Assembly (NCBI GenBank): GCA_003105195.1
Contig: PQAH01000056.1
Coordinates: 1 to 44,850 of the forward strand
Origin: Bradyrhizobiaceae bacterium
Lineage (GTDB): Bacteria > Pseudomonadota > Alphaproteobacteria > Rhizobiales > Xanthobacteraceae
DNA: 44,850 nt
Direction: 5' to 3'
The notes below the pieces were generated by a model. It saw only the letters and a list, made by a program, of their open reading frames with translations, searched no databases and was not told the DNA's origin. Within the stretch, counting starts at the first letter, position 1. The number at the start of each line of letters is the position of its first letter. The position numbers were made by a program, and so were the translations under genes. Shown here piece after piece: positions 24,936-33,283 of this stretch.

Positions 24936-25469
24936 ATGGCCTACAGCTTCATGTTCGCCTATTCGGCCTCCCACAGCCTGCTGTTCGGCCTGTTCAGCGG
25001 CTATGCGGCGCATGCCGGCGCGCTCAGCCTCGGCACGCTGATCGGCGTGTGCTGGGTCGGCAGCTTCGCGGGCGACGCGGTGCGCTTCTGGATCGGGCGG
25101 CGCTTCGGCACCGGCTGGCTCGAGCGCTTCCCGACGCTCCACCGCGCGATCGGCATCGCCACCCGGCTGGCGGACCGCCACCACGTGTGGATGATCCTGC
25201 TGCACCGCTACCCGCACGGCATCCGCGGCGTCGCCGGCTTCGCCTACGGCATGTCGCGCCTGCCCTGGCCGACCTTCCTGGCGCTCAACTTCGTCGCCGC
25301 GGGGATCTGGTCGGTGGCCGTGGTCTCGCTCGGCTTCGCTTTCGGCCAGGTCTCCGAGAAGGTGATGAACGACGCTTCCTCGGGCTTCGGCCTCGTCACT
25401 TTGGTCGTGTTCCTCGGCCTCTCCTGGCTGTTCAGCCGCAAGCTCGAGCGCCTCGCCGAGCGAAGCTGA
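24936..25469 (+). CDS. DedA-family (SNARE-associated) membrane protein
   Basis: At least 177 residues with four or five hydrophobic helices, and the family core GSFAGDAVRFWIGRRFGTGWLERFPTLHRA followed by LLHRYPHGIRGVAGFAYGMSR, whose conserved Arg residues lie in re-entrant loops. DedA proteins act in lipid carrier recycling and membrane homeostasis. The ATG at 24936 may be too late: the reading frame stays open back to 24846, and the codons from CTG 24882 give a plausible N-terminus (LFPTDLASFLDLIRQHGD) with a GGAAAGCGGAG upstream, which would make 195 residues. No ATG, GTG or TTG lies in that extension, so an unusual CTG start is possible. Divergent from the lactonase-like gene. Confidence 0.85.
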   Translation: MAYSFMFAYSASHSLLFGLFSGYAAHAGALSLGTLIGVCWVGSFAGDAVRFWIGRRFGTGWLERFPTLHRAIGIATRLADRHHVWMILLHRYPHGIRGVAGFAYGMSRLPWPTFLALNFVAAGIWSVAVVSLGFAFGQVSEKVMNDASSGFGLVTLVVFLGLSWLFSRKLERLAERS

Positions 25470-25485
25470 CCACGGCAAAGGGGCC

Positions 25486-25500
25486 GGCGGCAGCGCCGCC
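25486..25500. terminator. short hairpin between convergent genes
   Basis: GGCGGC-AGC-GCCGCC lies in the 50-base gap between the converging DedA and Cys-rich protein genes and could stop both transcripts. There is no T-run, so the call is weak. Confidence 0.3.
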
Positions 25501-25519
25501 AGCCTCGCGTGCGGCCCGC

Positions 25520-26050
25520 TCAGCGCGTCCGGCGTGGCACGCCGATGCCGAACGGGCGCGCGCGGCCATCATTCGGCGGGCGATGGTCGCGCACCACCGG
25601 CGGGTTCGGGCTCGCGCCCCCCGACCCGGTCGTTGCCGGACGCGGCTGAACCGCCGGCGTCGGCTGGATGATCGGGGTCGTCGAGTCCGCACGACGCGGC
25701 CGTTGCGGCGGGTTGCGTTTGTCGCGAACGATCGGACCGCTCTTGCCCCCTTTCGGCTCCCTGCCCGTCCCGGGCCGGTCCGACCCCCCGGCAGCGCTGC
25801 TCATGCAGTTGTTGTACTGAGGGTTGCACGTGCGCCTCTGGCACGGCGCCCAGACGCCGTCGTTGTTCCTCTCGCAGCGATCCGTGCACGCCAGGAATTT
25901 CTGGTAGCACGTCTTGCTGGCGGCCGGTGCGGCCGACGACGCCAGCGTGAGGCAGGCGAGGCTCGCGAGCGCGGAGATCGCGCCCGATCTCCATGTCGGT
26001 CGCGCGGCCCGCCATCTCTCTCGGGCGTTCGCCATCGTGATGGCATTCAT
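25520..26050 (-). CDS. exported Cys-rich protein of unknown function
   Basis: A 176-residue protein. After about 30 residues with an Arg-rich start, a hydrophobic signal (AISALASLACLTLASSAAPAAS) leads to a compact segment with six Cys spaced over about 35 residues (TCYQKFLACTDRC, then APCQRRTCNPQYNNC), enough for three disulfides, followed by a Pro/Arg/Gly-rich disordered tail of about 90 residues. No domain family is recognised. The ATG at 26050 follows AGGAAGGATC; a longer GTG or ATG start at 26080 overlaps the methyltransferase end region. It is the last gene of the cupin-methyltransferase unit, 39 bases after the methyltransferase. Probably periplasmic or secreted. Confidence 0.68.
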   Translation of the reverse strand: MNAITMANARERWRAARPTWRSGAISALASLACLTLASSAAPAASKTCYQKFLACTDRCERNNDGVWAPCQRRTCNPQYNNCMSSAAGGSDRPGTGREPKGGKSGPIVRDKRNPPQRPRRADSTTPIIQPTPAVQPRPATTGSGGASPNPPVVRDHRPPNDGRARPFGIGVPRRTR

Positions 26051-26089
26051 GGTCGATGATCCTTCCTGGTGAGGTGTCACGGACGGCGC

Positions 26090-26938
26090 TCAGCGCCGGG
26101 TGACGACGATCTCGAGATATTCGCCGGGCACCAGCATGGTGGCGTCGCCCGAGCGGTTGAAGGCCTGGACCAGCGCCAGGAGGTCGGCGGCGAGCGCCGC
26201 CTGTCCCTGCGTGGGCAGCGCCGCGAAGGTCTTGAGCACCGGGCCGTAGTAGGTCCGGAACACGTCGAGCCAGTGCTGCGGCGAGGCGTAGCGGAACATG
26301 AAGGACCGCGGCTCGAGCCGCATCGCGAAGGCCTGCGCGCCGAACAGCTCGGTGATGCGCGCACGCGTGCCCCACAGCGCCGGCGACTTGATGCCGGCGG
26401 GCGGCGGCGCGTGCCTGCCGATGGTCTTGAACAGCTGGCCGATGAAGCCCTCGGGCGTCCAGTTGGCGAGGCCGATCCGGCCGCCGGACCGGCACACGCG
26501 CAGCATCTCGGCCGCCGCCTTCTCCTGGTTCGGCGTGAACATGACGCCGAAGGTCGACACGACGGCATCGAACGAGTGGTCGGCGAACGGCAGCGCCTCG
26601 GCGTCGGCCTCCTGGAAGGCGACCTTGAAGCCCTCGGCTTCGGCGCGCGCACGGCCGCGGTCGAGCAGCGCCGGCACGTAGTCGGTCGAGGTCACGGCGC
26701 ACCAGCGGCGCGCGGCCGCGAGCGTGGCATTGCCGTTGCCGGCGGCCACGTCGAGCACCGTCTGCCCGGCGCGCAGGTCCATGGCCTCGCACAGCTCTTC
26801 GCCGACGAGCTGCAGGGTGGCGCCGACCACCGCGTAGTCGCCCGAGGACCAGGCGGCCTGCTGGCGCGACTTGACGGTTGCGAGGTCGGGCATCGTGGTC
26901 ACGGGCGCCGGCGCGGGCGCGATCGAGGAACGAGTCAT
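26090..26938 (-). CDS. class I SAM-dependent methyltransferase
   Basis: A 282-residue protein with a Rossmann-like methyltransferase fold: motif I VLDVAAGNGNATLAAA (about 61-76), the acidic post-I residue in TSTDYV, motif II ADAEALPFADHSFDAVVSTFGVMF and motif III region RSGGRIGLANW. The middle segments resemble UbiE/ArsM-like small-molecule methyltransferases. A C-terminal helical part (about 190-282) shapes the substrate site. No signal peptide, so cytosolic. It follows the cupin gene by 124 bases and precedes the Cys-rich gene by 39 bases. Substrate unknown. Confidence 0.88.
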   Translation of the reverse strand: MTRSSIAPAPAPVTTMPDLATVKSRQQAAWSSGDYAVVGATLQLVGEELCEAMDLRAGQTVLDVAAGNGNATLAAARRWCAVTSTDYVPALLDRGRARAEAEGFKVAFQEADAEALPFADHSFDAVVSTFGVMFTPNQEKAAAEMLRVCRSGGRIGLANWTPEGFIGQLFKTIGRHAPPPAGIKSPALWGTRARITELFGAQAFAMRLEPRSFMFRYASPQHWLDVFRTYYGPVLKTFAALPTQGQAALAADLLALVQAFNRSGDATMLVPGEYLEIVVTRR

Positions 26939-27062
26939 TGGTCAGTCCTTTTGCGTTGCGAGCCGGCTGGGCTCGGGATGATCGGGATCGGTTCGCGGGC
27001 GGGGACGCGCCTGCCGGCACGGCTCGACGGAGCCCCGCGCGGCGGCGCGTCCCGCGGGGGTG

Positions 27063-27560
27063 CTAGTTGGTCGGCTTGCGGCGCGGGTCGTCCTTCGGAT
27101 CGAGGTAGTTCACGTCGAACGGGCCGACGCCGTTGATCTGCACGACCGTCTCGCCGTAGGCCCGGGCGAAGTGCGGCATGCCGGCCGGCAGGTGCACGAA
27201 GCTCCCCGCCGGCAGCGGTTTCGCGGCCGCGTCGAGCGTCTCGCCGGCCGCAACCGCGAAGCCGCCCGCGATCACGGTGACGAACTCGTCCTTGGAGTGC
27301 GTGTGGGGCGGGATCACGAAGCCCGCGGGGAACTTCAGGCGCAGCACGAAGGGGCCCTCCTTGGCGGGGCTGCCGAGCAGCGCGGCCGCCTGGGCGCCGG
27401 ACGGCAGGGACGGCGGGGCCGCGCCCCAGACGATGGCCTCCGCGGGCACGATGGTGTGGTGCGGCCCGGCGGCCTGCAGGCCGGCCGGGACGAGGATCGC
27501 GGCGCTGCCGAGCGCGAAGGCCGCGAGGCCGAGCGCGACGGCGGATCGGGAACGGGTCAT
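27063..27560 (-). CDS. exported cupin-domain protein
   Basis: A 165-residue protein. A signal peptide (about 1-30, ending LQAAG) is followed by a single cupin barrel with metal-ligand motif PPHTHSKDEF (two His and a Glu) and the second motif PAGMPHFAR (His). It would act in the periplasm, as a metal-dependent enzyme or binding protein. The ATG at 27560 follows AAAGGA. It is the first gene of the minus-strand unit and is divergent from the HxlR regulator 165 bases away, the probable regulator. Relatives appear in oxidative or aromatic stress loci, but no substrate can be stated. Confidence 0.83.
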   Translation of the reverse strand: MTRSRSAVALGLAAFALGSAAILVPAGLQAAGPHHTIVPAEAIVWGAAPPSLPSGAQAAALLGSPAKEGPFVLRLKFPAGFVIPPHTHSKDEFVTVIAGGFAVAAGETLDAAAKPLPAGSFVHLPAGMPHFARAYGETVVQINGVGPFDVNYLDPKDDPRRKPTN

Positions 27561-27661
27561 GGCGTTGTCCTTTCGACATCGGGGTTGGCGGCCGCGCACG
27601 CGACGCGGCCCGTGATGGCCGGGCTTGTGCCGCAGCCGGGCCCGTCCGGTCCGGTCCGCGA

Positions 27662-27689
27662 TCTGAACCGATCGGTCTGTTTTCTGAAC
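27662..27689. promoter_or_regulatory. candidate operator between cupin operon and hxlR gene
   Basis: A perfect 10-base palindrome ACCGATCGGT (27667-27676) is embedded between two copies of TCTGAAC (27662-27668 and 27683-27689), 21 bases apart, in a slightly AT-richer stretch 50 bases before the HxlR start codon. Twice-repeated half-sites two helical turns apart suit a dimeric winged-helix regulator. Inference from symmetry and position only. Confidence 0.45.
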
Positions 27690-27725
27690 TGGACGATGCC
27701 CGGCGCCCGTGATTGGATCCGTGCC

Positions 27726-28436
27726 ATGGCAGACGGCGGCTACAGGCAATTCTGTCCGATCGCGAAGGGCGCCGAGATCGTGGCGACCCGCTGGACCCCC
27801 CTGATCCTGCGCGAGCTGATGTTCGGCGAGCGCAGCTTCAACGACATCCAGCGCGGCGTTCCGCTGATCTCGCGTGCGCTGCTCGCGGAGCGGCTGCGCC
27901 AGCTCGCGCACGACGGCATCGTCGAGAAGCGCGCGCGGCGCGGCGGCAAGGGCCACGAGTGGCGCCTGACGCCCTCGGGCGATGCGCTGCGCGAGGTGCT
28001 GGCCGCGCTCGGCCGCTGGGGCCTGATCTACGGGCGCGACCGCGTCACGCCCGACGACCACGATTCGACCGTGCTGATGTGGGCGCTGCGGCGCCGCGTC
28101 GACCGTTCGCTGCTGCCGGACCGGCGCGTGGTGCTGCGCTTCGACCTCTCGGGCGTTCCGCGCTGCCGCACCGGCCTGCGCCTGCACTGGCTGGTGCTCG
28201 AGCCCGACAATGTCGAGGTCTGCTACAAGGACCCGGGTCACCCGGTCGACGTGATCGTGACCGGCGAGATCTCGGCGCTGATCGCGGTCTATCTCGGGCA
28301 CGCGAGTTGGAGCCAGGCGACGCGCCGCTCGCTCACGGTCCGCGGCGACCGCGAGGTCGCGCGCCACATGGCGGCGTGGCTGCAGCTCGACAAGCGGGTC
28401 GGCTACGAGCTGCCGATCGTGCCGTCGGCCGCCTGA
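27726..28436 (+). CDS. HxlR-family regulator with SCP2-like C-terminal domain
   Basis: A 236-residue protein. Residues about 5-100 form the HxlR winged helix (FCPIAKGAEIVATRWTPLIL, SFNDIQRGVPLISRALLAERLRQLAHDGIVEK). Residues about 110-232 form a second domain with the RFDLSG, DVIVTGEISALIAVYLG and LTVRGDREVARHMAAWLQL features of sterol-carrier-protein-2-like modules, which could bind a hydrophobic ligand. HxlR regulators respond to electrophiles, metals or redox state. The ATG at 27726 gives the normal opening; an ATG at 27696 would add ten residues. Divergent from the cupin-methyltransferase-Cys-rich unit, which is its likely target. Confidence 0.88.
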   Translation: MADGGYRQFCPIAKGAEIVATRWTPLILRELMFGERSFNDIQRGVPLISRALLAERLRQLAHDGIVEKRARRGGKGHEWRLTPSGDALREVLAALGRWGLIYGRDRVTPDDHDSTVLMWALRRRVDRSLLPDRRVVLRFDLSGVPRCRTGLRLHWLVLEPDNVEVCYKDPGHPVDVIVTGEISALIAVYLGHASWSQATRRSLTVRGDREVARHMAAWLQLDKRVGYELPIVPSAA

Positions 28437-28454
28437 GTCGAACCCTGATGCGCG

Positions 28455-29099
28455 CTAAGCGCGCGCGCCGCGCATCGGATCGATATCGCCGACCGCCGCG
28501 CTCACCTGCCGGCGCGAGAGCCACTCCAGGTCGCGCCTGCGTCGAACGACTCCGACCACCACCGGCACGTCGTGTCGCCGCGCGAGCCGTTCGAGCGAGA
28601 AGCACGACCACCAGGCCCGGAATGCGGCCCGCGTCCAGGCGCGCTCGTCCCAGCCGAGCAGCAGGACGTCCGGCCGGTGCCGGCGCAGCCAGCGGCCCGC
28701 CGTCCACGGATACTCGACGATGACGCCGAGGCGCACCCGTCGCGGATCGTTCCAGGGAAAGGAGCGCGCGACACGGGCGAACCCAAAGACGACCGCGCGA
28801 TCTGCGAGACCATGGGACTCGACCTTGTCGATGACGGCGGCGGCCAGACCCGGCTGCTTGATCTCGATGAGCAACCGCAGCTCCGTGCCGGCGAGGAAGG
28901 CCAGCGCGTCATCCAGCGCGAGCGTCCCTTCGGCACGAGCCGGCGGATCATGCGAGACCATGAGGGCGCCCGAGTCGGCCGCCCGGCAGACGTCGAACTC
29001 CACGCCGGCAATCGCATCGTCGCCGGCCGCGCGCGCGAATGATGCCAGCGTGTTCTCACCATCGCCGGCGGCCCAACCCCGATGCGCGATGAGATGCAT
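28455..29099 (-). CDS. glycerophosphodiester phosphodiesterase family protein
   Basis: A 214-residue TIM-barrel enzyme. The opening MHLIAHRGW holds the catalytic His6-Arg7, followed by ENTLASFARA, GVEFDVCRAADSGALMVSHD (acid pair and second His) and LLIEIKQ. It hydrolyses glycerophosphodiesters to glycerol 3-phosphate and an alcohol. It is shorter than most members (about 240-250) and has no signal peptide, so it should be cytosolic. The ATG at 29099 is preferred; a GTG at 29108 adds three residues. It ends 18 bases from the converging HxlR gene. Confidence 0.88.
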   Translation of the reverse strand: MHLIAHRGWAAGDGENTLASFARAAGDDAIAGVEFDVCRAADSGALMVSHDPPARAEGTLALDDALAFLAGTELRLLIEIKQPGLAAAVIDKVESHGLADRAVVFGFARVARSFPWNDPRRVRLGVIVEYPWTAGRWLRRHRPDVLLLGWDERAWTRAAFRAWWSCFSLERLARRHDVPVVVGVVRRRRDLEWLSRRQVSAAVGDIDPMRGARA

Positions 29100-29135
29100 G
29101 TTCCTCACACGCTCGCTCGAAGGACCCGATCGGCC

Positions 29136-29552
29136 TCATTCTGGTGTCGGAATGACGCCGAGCTGCCGCATGAAGTCCGCCTCGTTGGCAAGGCCGCGAT
29201 GTTCGACGATCTTGCCATTCACGATACGGTCCAGGTGCATCACCGCCAGCTTCAATACCTTGTTGGTCGGGGGTATTCCATGAATCTCTCCGGTTTGAGT
29301 TCCCTGATACGTGCCGATCGTCACGACATTCTCTCCATCTGTCACCACATGGTCGAACACGTGATGACCGTCCGGGAACGCCGAGACGAATGCATTGCCG
29401 AATTGCTTGAAGCCGGCCCAGTCCAGCGTTGTCGTACCAAGCACGTTCGCCACGAAATCCAAGCTGATGAAATCGGCAAAGCCATCCAGGTGCCCCTTGT
29501 CGAATTCCTCGTAAAGCCGCAGCACCAATGCGGTGTTATGGTTTGTGGACAT
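29136..29552 (-). CDS. SnoaL-like protein, low-GC
   Basis: A 138-residue NTF2-like fold: opening helix ALVLRLYEEFDKGHLDGFADFIS, then DWAGFKQFGNAFVSAFPDGHHVFDHVVTDGENVVTIGTYQGTQTGEIHGIPPTNK, the usual pattern of SnoaL-like cyclase or ester-cyclase-like proteins. Actual activity is unknown. Base composition stands out: by hand count 29161-29580 is about 55% GC against about 72% in a nearby line of radC. That suggests recent transfer or a gene from a different compositional background, although no mobile element flanks it. Transcribed towards the glycerophosphodiesterase gene, with a 36-base gap. The 166 bases upstream (29553-29718) are also lower in GC and show no further feature. Confidence 0.85.
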   Translation of the reverse strand: MSTNHNTALVLRLYEEFDKGHLDGFADFISLDFVANVLGTTTLDWAGFKQFGNAFVSAFPDGHHVFDHVVTDGENVVTIGTYQGTQTGEIHGIPPTNKVLKLAVMHLDRIVNGKIVEHRGLANEADFMRQLGVIPTPE

Positions 29553-29718
29553 GTGATTCCCCTCTTGGCTTCACGGATTTCACGAGATGGTTCGCTTCAC
29601 GGCCTCTTCACGGCCTCCACCAGGGTTCGGATCCCCACCGTCCTGCGTCTCTCGCCGTGGTGTCATCCGGCCGCAGCCCAGGGACGAGTAAACGGCGGGT
29701 CCTTGGCAGATGCCATCA

Positions 29719-30417
29719 TCAAATCAACTTCAGCCCCTTCAGGCTCGCATGCCCGTCCTTGCCGACGATGATGTGGTCGTGCACCGCGATGCCGAGCGGC
29801 TTGGCGATCTCGGCGATCGCCTGGGTCATCTGGATGTCCGCCCGACTCGGTGTCGGATCCCCACTGGGGTGGTTGTGCACCAGGATCACGGCGGTGGCGG
29901 CGAGCTCGAGCGCGCGCTTGATCACCTCGCGCGGATAGACCGGAGCGTGGTCGACGGTGCCGGTCTGCTGCACCTCGTCGGCGATCAGCTGGTTGCGCTT
30001 GTCGAGGAACAGGATGCGGAACTCCTCGCGCTCCGCGAAGGCCTGGGCGCTGCGGCAATAATCGATCACCGACGACCACGAGGAGAGCACCGGCCGCTTG
30101 CGCACGGCACCGCGGGCGAGCCGGTCGGCCGCGGCCTTGACGATCTTCAGCTCGGCGATCGCGGCGGGCTTCAGCCGCGCCTTCAATCGCGCCTCGGGCG
30201 CGGCGATCACTTCGGCGAACGAGCCGAATTCCTCGAGCAGCTTCTTGGCGAGCGGCTTCACGTCGCGGCGCGGAATCGCGCGGAACAGCAGGAGCTCGAT
30301 GAGCTCGTAGTCGGCGAGCGCGTCGCCGCCCGCCTCCAGGAAGCGGTCGCGCAGACGCTCGCGGTGGCCGTGATAGTGAGGCGCGTCCGCCTCGTCCCGC
30401 TCGCCCCCCTCGTCCAT
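29719..30417 (-). CDS. radC: RadC-family JAMM/MPN protein
   Basis: A 232-residue protein. An N-terminal helix-hairpin-helix-like region (about 20-100) precedes an MPN domain (about 110-232) with the JAMM zinc motif [14 protein letters not shown] (181-194), His-x-His and distant Asp, and a preceding Glu. The family is named after a supposed radiation-repair role that has been questioned; the biochemical function is unsettled. The ATG at 30417 follows GGTGGAG. It is last in the order sfsA-map-radC, a conserved arrangement in alphaproteobacteria. Confidence 0.92.
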   Translation of the reverse strand: MDEGGERDEADAPHYHGHRERLRDRFLEAGGDALADYELIELLLFRAIPRRDVKPLAKKLLEEFGSFAEVIAAPEARLKARLKPAAIAELKIVKAAADRLARGAVRKRPVLSSWSSVIDYCRSAQAFAEREEFRILFLDKRNQLIADEVQQTGTVDHAPVYPREVIKRALELAATAVILVHNHPSGDPTPSRADIQMTQAIAEIAKPLGIAVHDHIIVGKDGHASLKGLKLI

Positions 30418-30478
30418 GCTCCACCCGCGGCTGCCGATGCCGCCAGCATGGGGCCGGGCCGGCCCGTTTGGCAATCGG

Positions 30479-31303
30479 TCAGGCCGGATAGGGCGGCTTG
30501 TGCAGGCCCTTGGGCGAGAGCGTGAAGATCTCGACGCCGGTCTCGGTCACGCCCACGGTGTGCTCGAACTGCGCCGAGAGCGAGCGGTCGCGCGTGACCG
30601 CGGTCCAGCCGTCCGAGAGCACCTTCACGTGCGGGCGCCCGAGATTGATCATGGGCTCGACCGTGAACAGCATGCCGGGCTTGAGCACGACGCCCTCGCC
30701 GGGCCGGCCGACATGCACGATGTTCGGCTCGTCGTGGAACAGGCGGCCGAGGCCGTGGCCGCAGAAGTCGCGCACCACGCTCATGTGCTGCGGCTCGACA
30801 TAGCCCTGGATCGCGGCGCCGATGTCGCCGGTGGTCGCGCCCGGCCGGATCGCGCCGATGCCGCGCATCATGGCCTCGTAGGTCACCTCGATCAGCCGCT
30901 CGGCGCGCCGCGGCACCGCCCCGATCGGGTACATGCGGCTCGAATCCCCGTGCCAGCCGTCGACGATCAGGGTGACGTCGATATTGACGATGTCGCCCTC
31001 CTTGAGCGGCTTGTCGTTGGGGATGCCGTGGCAGACCACGTGGTTGATGGAGGTGCAGGTCGACCTGTTGTAGCCGCGGTACATCAGGGTCGCGGGCCGC
31101 GCCCCCTGGTCCATGGCGAACTCGAACACCAGCCGGTCGATCCGCTCGGTCGTGACCCCGGGGGCGACCTCGGCGGCCAGCATGTCCAGGCATTCGGCGA
31201 CCAGCTGCCCGGCCTCGCGCATGCCCGCAAAGGCCTCCGATCCGTAGAGTTTGATCTGGCCGGTCTTGCGCAGCGGGGCCGCCGCCGCATCCACATAGGT
31301 CAT
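30479..31303 (-). CDS. map: methionine aminopeptidase, type I
   Basis: A 274-residue cytosolic enzyme that removes the initiator methionine. All five metal ligands are seen: D109, D120, H183, E216 and E247, with the catalytic His92 in VCHGIPN. The N-terminus has about 20 residues before the catalytic domain, with no Cys-type zinc finger, so it is the short bacterial type Ia form. The ATG at 31303 has only a weak upstream signal. It lies between sfsA and radC; the 95-base gap from sfsA holds no obvious hairpin. Confidence 0.95.
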   Translation of the reverse strand: MTYVDAAAAPLRKTGQIKLYGSEAFAGMREAGQLVAECLDMLAAEVAPGVTTERIDRLVFEFAMDQGARPATLMYRGYNRSTCTSINHVVCHGIPNDKPLKEGDIVNIDVTLIVDGWHGDSSRMYPIGAVPRRAERLIEVTYEAMMRGIGAIRPGATTGDIGAAIQGYVEPQHMSVVRDFCGHGLGRLFHDEPNIVHVGRPGEGVVLKPGMLFTVEPMINLGRPHVKVLSDGWTAVTRDRSLSAQFEHTVGVTETGVEIFTLSPKGLHKPPYPA

Positions 31304-31399
31304 GCAAAATCCCGCGGCCCTGCCGCGCTCCCGCGGCCGCCTGCCGCCGCCCCCTGTATGTAGGATCCGGCGCCGCCCGCGCAAGGAAAACACGTCCGC

Positions 31400-32113
31400 T
31401 CAGCCCAGCACCGGGATCTCCCGGACGAGCTCGATTGCCTCGGTCGTGAGGCTGCAGGTCCAGGCGATCGCCTCGACCCCGCGCGCCCGCGCCCGGTCGA
31501 AGGCCGCCCCATAGGCGGGATCGAGGTCTCGGGCGAGCGCGAAGCGCGTCGCCGAGCCGATCTGGACCAGGAACAGCATGACGGCGCGCTCGCCCGCCGC
31601 CGCCATGTCGGCGAGCTCATCGAGGTGCCGCGCACCGCGTGCGGTCACGCAGTCCGGGAACTCGGCGAGGCCGGGCGCGCGCATCAGGTGGACGTTCTTG
31701 ACCTCCAGGTAGCAGGCGGGCCTGCCCTCGCGCGCGAGCCGGAAATCGACGCGCGAGCCGCGTCCGTACGGGACCTCGCGGCGGATCGTGTCGTAGCCCG
31801 AGAGCGGCGGGATCCGCCCCACCGCCAGCGCCTCGGCGACCAGGGCATTCGGATGGGCCGTATCGACGCCGACGACCTCGACGCCCGCGCCGAGATCGAC
31901 CTCCACCAGCTCCCACGAATAGGCGAGCTTGCGTTTCGCATTCGCCGACCTGGAGAGCCAGACCCGCGCGCCGGGGGTCGCGAGCCCGAGCATGGCGCCC
32001 GGATTGGCGACATGCACCGTGACCTCCGCGCCGGACGGCAGCACCACGTCGGCGAGGAACCGCTTGTAGCGCCGCACCAGGGTGGCCGGAATCAGCGGCG
32101 CGGCGAAGCGCAC
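31400..32113 (-). CDS. sfsA: SfsA family protein (sugar fermentation stimulation protein)
   Basis: A 237-residue protein matching SfsA along its length: [32 protein letters not shown] near the start, then a nuclease-like core with [18 protein letters not shown] and [16 protein letters not shown]. The family is DNA-binding or nuclease-like; physiological role uncertain. I start at GTG 32113 with GGGGAG upstream, giving the family opening [19 protein letters not shown]. An ATG at 32134 lies inside a dispersed palindromic repeat, so that longer reading is likely spurious. First gene of sfsA-map-radC. Confidence 0.9.
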   Translation of the reverse strand: MRFAAPLIPATLVRRYKRFLADVVLPSGAEVTVHVANPGAMLGLATPGARVWLSRSANAKRKLAYSWELVEVDLGAGVEVVGVDTAHPNALVAEALAVGRIPPLSGYDTIRREVPYGRGSRVDFRLAREGRPACYLEVKNVHLMRAPGLAEFPDCVTARGARHLDELADMAAAGERAVMLFLVQIGSATRFALARDLDPAYGAAFDRARARGVEAIAWTCSLTTEAIELVREIPVLG

Positions 32114-32129
32114 GACGGCACACTCCCCC

Positions 32130-32242
32130 GTCATCCCGGCCGAGCGCAAAGCGCGAGAGCCGGGATCCATGGCCCCTGCCTTTCGGAATCTCGATCACCG
32201 AGGATATGGGTTCCGGCTCTCGCTCCGCTCGGCCGGAATGAC
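32130..32242. repeat. 113-bp inverted-repeat element between denD-like gene and sfsA
   Basis: A left arm of about 43 bases (32130-32172, starting GTCATCCCGGCCGAGCG) is complementary, with some mismatches and a small insertion, to a right arm (32204-32242, ending CTCGGCCGGAATGAC). The central part is AT-richer. The pattern resembles dispersed intergenic palindromes of high-GC alphaproteobacteria. It provides in-frame start codons for the sfsA frame that are probably not used. It could stop or stabilise transcripts ending at the dehydrogenase gene, since it lies just 3' of that operon. Confidence 0.75.
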
Positions 32243-32267
32243 GCCGAGGATGACTGCGCACCCGCTC

Positions 32268-33251
32268 TCACGCCGCGATCCTGCCGCCGAGCTCGTCCTC
32301 GATATGGGCGCGGATGATGTCGTCGAAGCTCTTCTCCACCGTGAAGCCCAGCGCGAGCGCGCGGCGCGCGTCGAAGCGGCTCGGCCAGCCCGCGACGATC
32401 CGCATCACCAGCGCGTCCGGCGTCCGGCGGATCCGCGCCGCGACCTTCTCGCCCGCCACCCGTTTCAGGGCCGCGATCTGCTCGGCGACCGTGCAGCACA
32501 CGCCCGGCATGGTCAGGTTCACGCGCGGCCCGAGGCTCTCGCGGGAGAGGCCGGCGGCATGGACCAGGAACCCCACCGCCGAGCGCGGGCTCGCGTGCCA
32601 GTGCAGCACGCTCTCGTCCACCGGTAGCACGGCCTCCTCCCCGGCCAGCGGCTCGCGGATGATGCCCGAGAAGAAGCCCGAGGCCGCCTTGTTCGGCTTG
32701 CCGGGGCGCACCACGATGCTCGGCAGCCGGACGCCGACCCCGTCGAGGAAGCCGCGCCGCGTAAAGTCGGCGAGCAGGAGCTCGCCGATCGCCTTCTGCG
32801 TCCCGTAGGAGGTGAGCGGCGTGAGATGGAACTCGTCCGGAATCGCGTCCGGAAACGGCGCGCCGAACACCGCGATCGACGAGGTGAAGACGAATTTCGG
32901 GTGGTAGCTCTCGCCCTGCGCGCGCACGGCCTCGAGCAGCGCGCGCGTGCCGTCGAGGTTGATGCGATAGCCCTTCTCGAAGTCGAGCTCGGCCTCGCCC
33001 GAGACGATCGCGGCGAGATGGAAGATCACGTCCGGGCGCCCGGCCACCAGGCGCTGGGCCTCGCCCGCGGCCGAGAGGTCGGAGGTGAGCGTCTCGGCCT
33101 TGCCGGAGAATCCCGCGGGCGCCGCCGGCGCGACCACGTCGGCAAGCGTGAGCCGGTCGATCGCCTGCCCGTTGAGCTCGCCCGATTTCACGAGCCGCTC
33201 GGTCAGCTTGCGGCCGATCATGCCGGCCGCACCGGTGATCAGGATGTGCAT
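32268..33251 (-). CDS. denD: NAD-dependent epimerase-type dehydrogenase, DenD-like (D-erythronate dehydrogenase family)
   Basis: A 327-residue extended SDR. The cofactor loop GAAGMIG is at 7-13, the S124/S125 region in FTSSIAVFG, and the Tyr149-x-x-x-Lys153 pair (YGTQK). Sequence flow (LPSIVVRPGKPNKAASGFFSGIIREPLAGEEAVLPV, VLHWHASPRSAVGFLVHAA) fits the family of D-erythronate dehydrogenases that oxidise four-carbon sugar acids. The symbol rests on that resemblance and is tentative. Last gene of the minus-strand TRAP-linked cluster, 32 bases after the SDR gene. The ATG at 33251 follows GGGAGGA. Confidence 0.82.
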   Translation of the reverse strand: MHILITGAAGMIGRKLTERLVKSGELNGQAIDRLTLADVVAPAAPAGFSGKAETLTSDLSAAGEAQRLVAGRPDVIFHLAAIVSGEAELDFEKGYRINLDGTRALLEAVRAQGESYHPKFVFTSSIAVFGAPFPDAIPDEFHLTPLTSYGTQKAIGELLLADFTRRGFLDGVGVRLPSIVVRPGKPNKAASGFFSGIIREPLAGEEAVLPVDESVLHWHASPRSAVGFLVHAAGLSRESLGPRVNLTMPGVCCTVAEQIAALKRVAGEKVAARIRRTPDALVMRIVAGWPSRFDARRALALGFTVEKSFDDIIRAHIEDELGGRIAA

Positions 33252-33283
33252 GAGGTCCTCCCTCGGGGTCCGTCGACCGCGGC

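Noticed and set aside
30479..31303. Functional link between map and the COG0523 GTPase, as for eukaryotic ZNG1 and METAP1
   Set aside because: The genes are 26 kb apart, Map lacks the eukaryotic zinc-finger extension and the GTPase lacks the N-terminal docking motif; nothing local supports the link.
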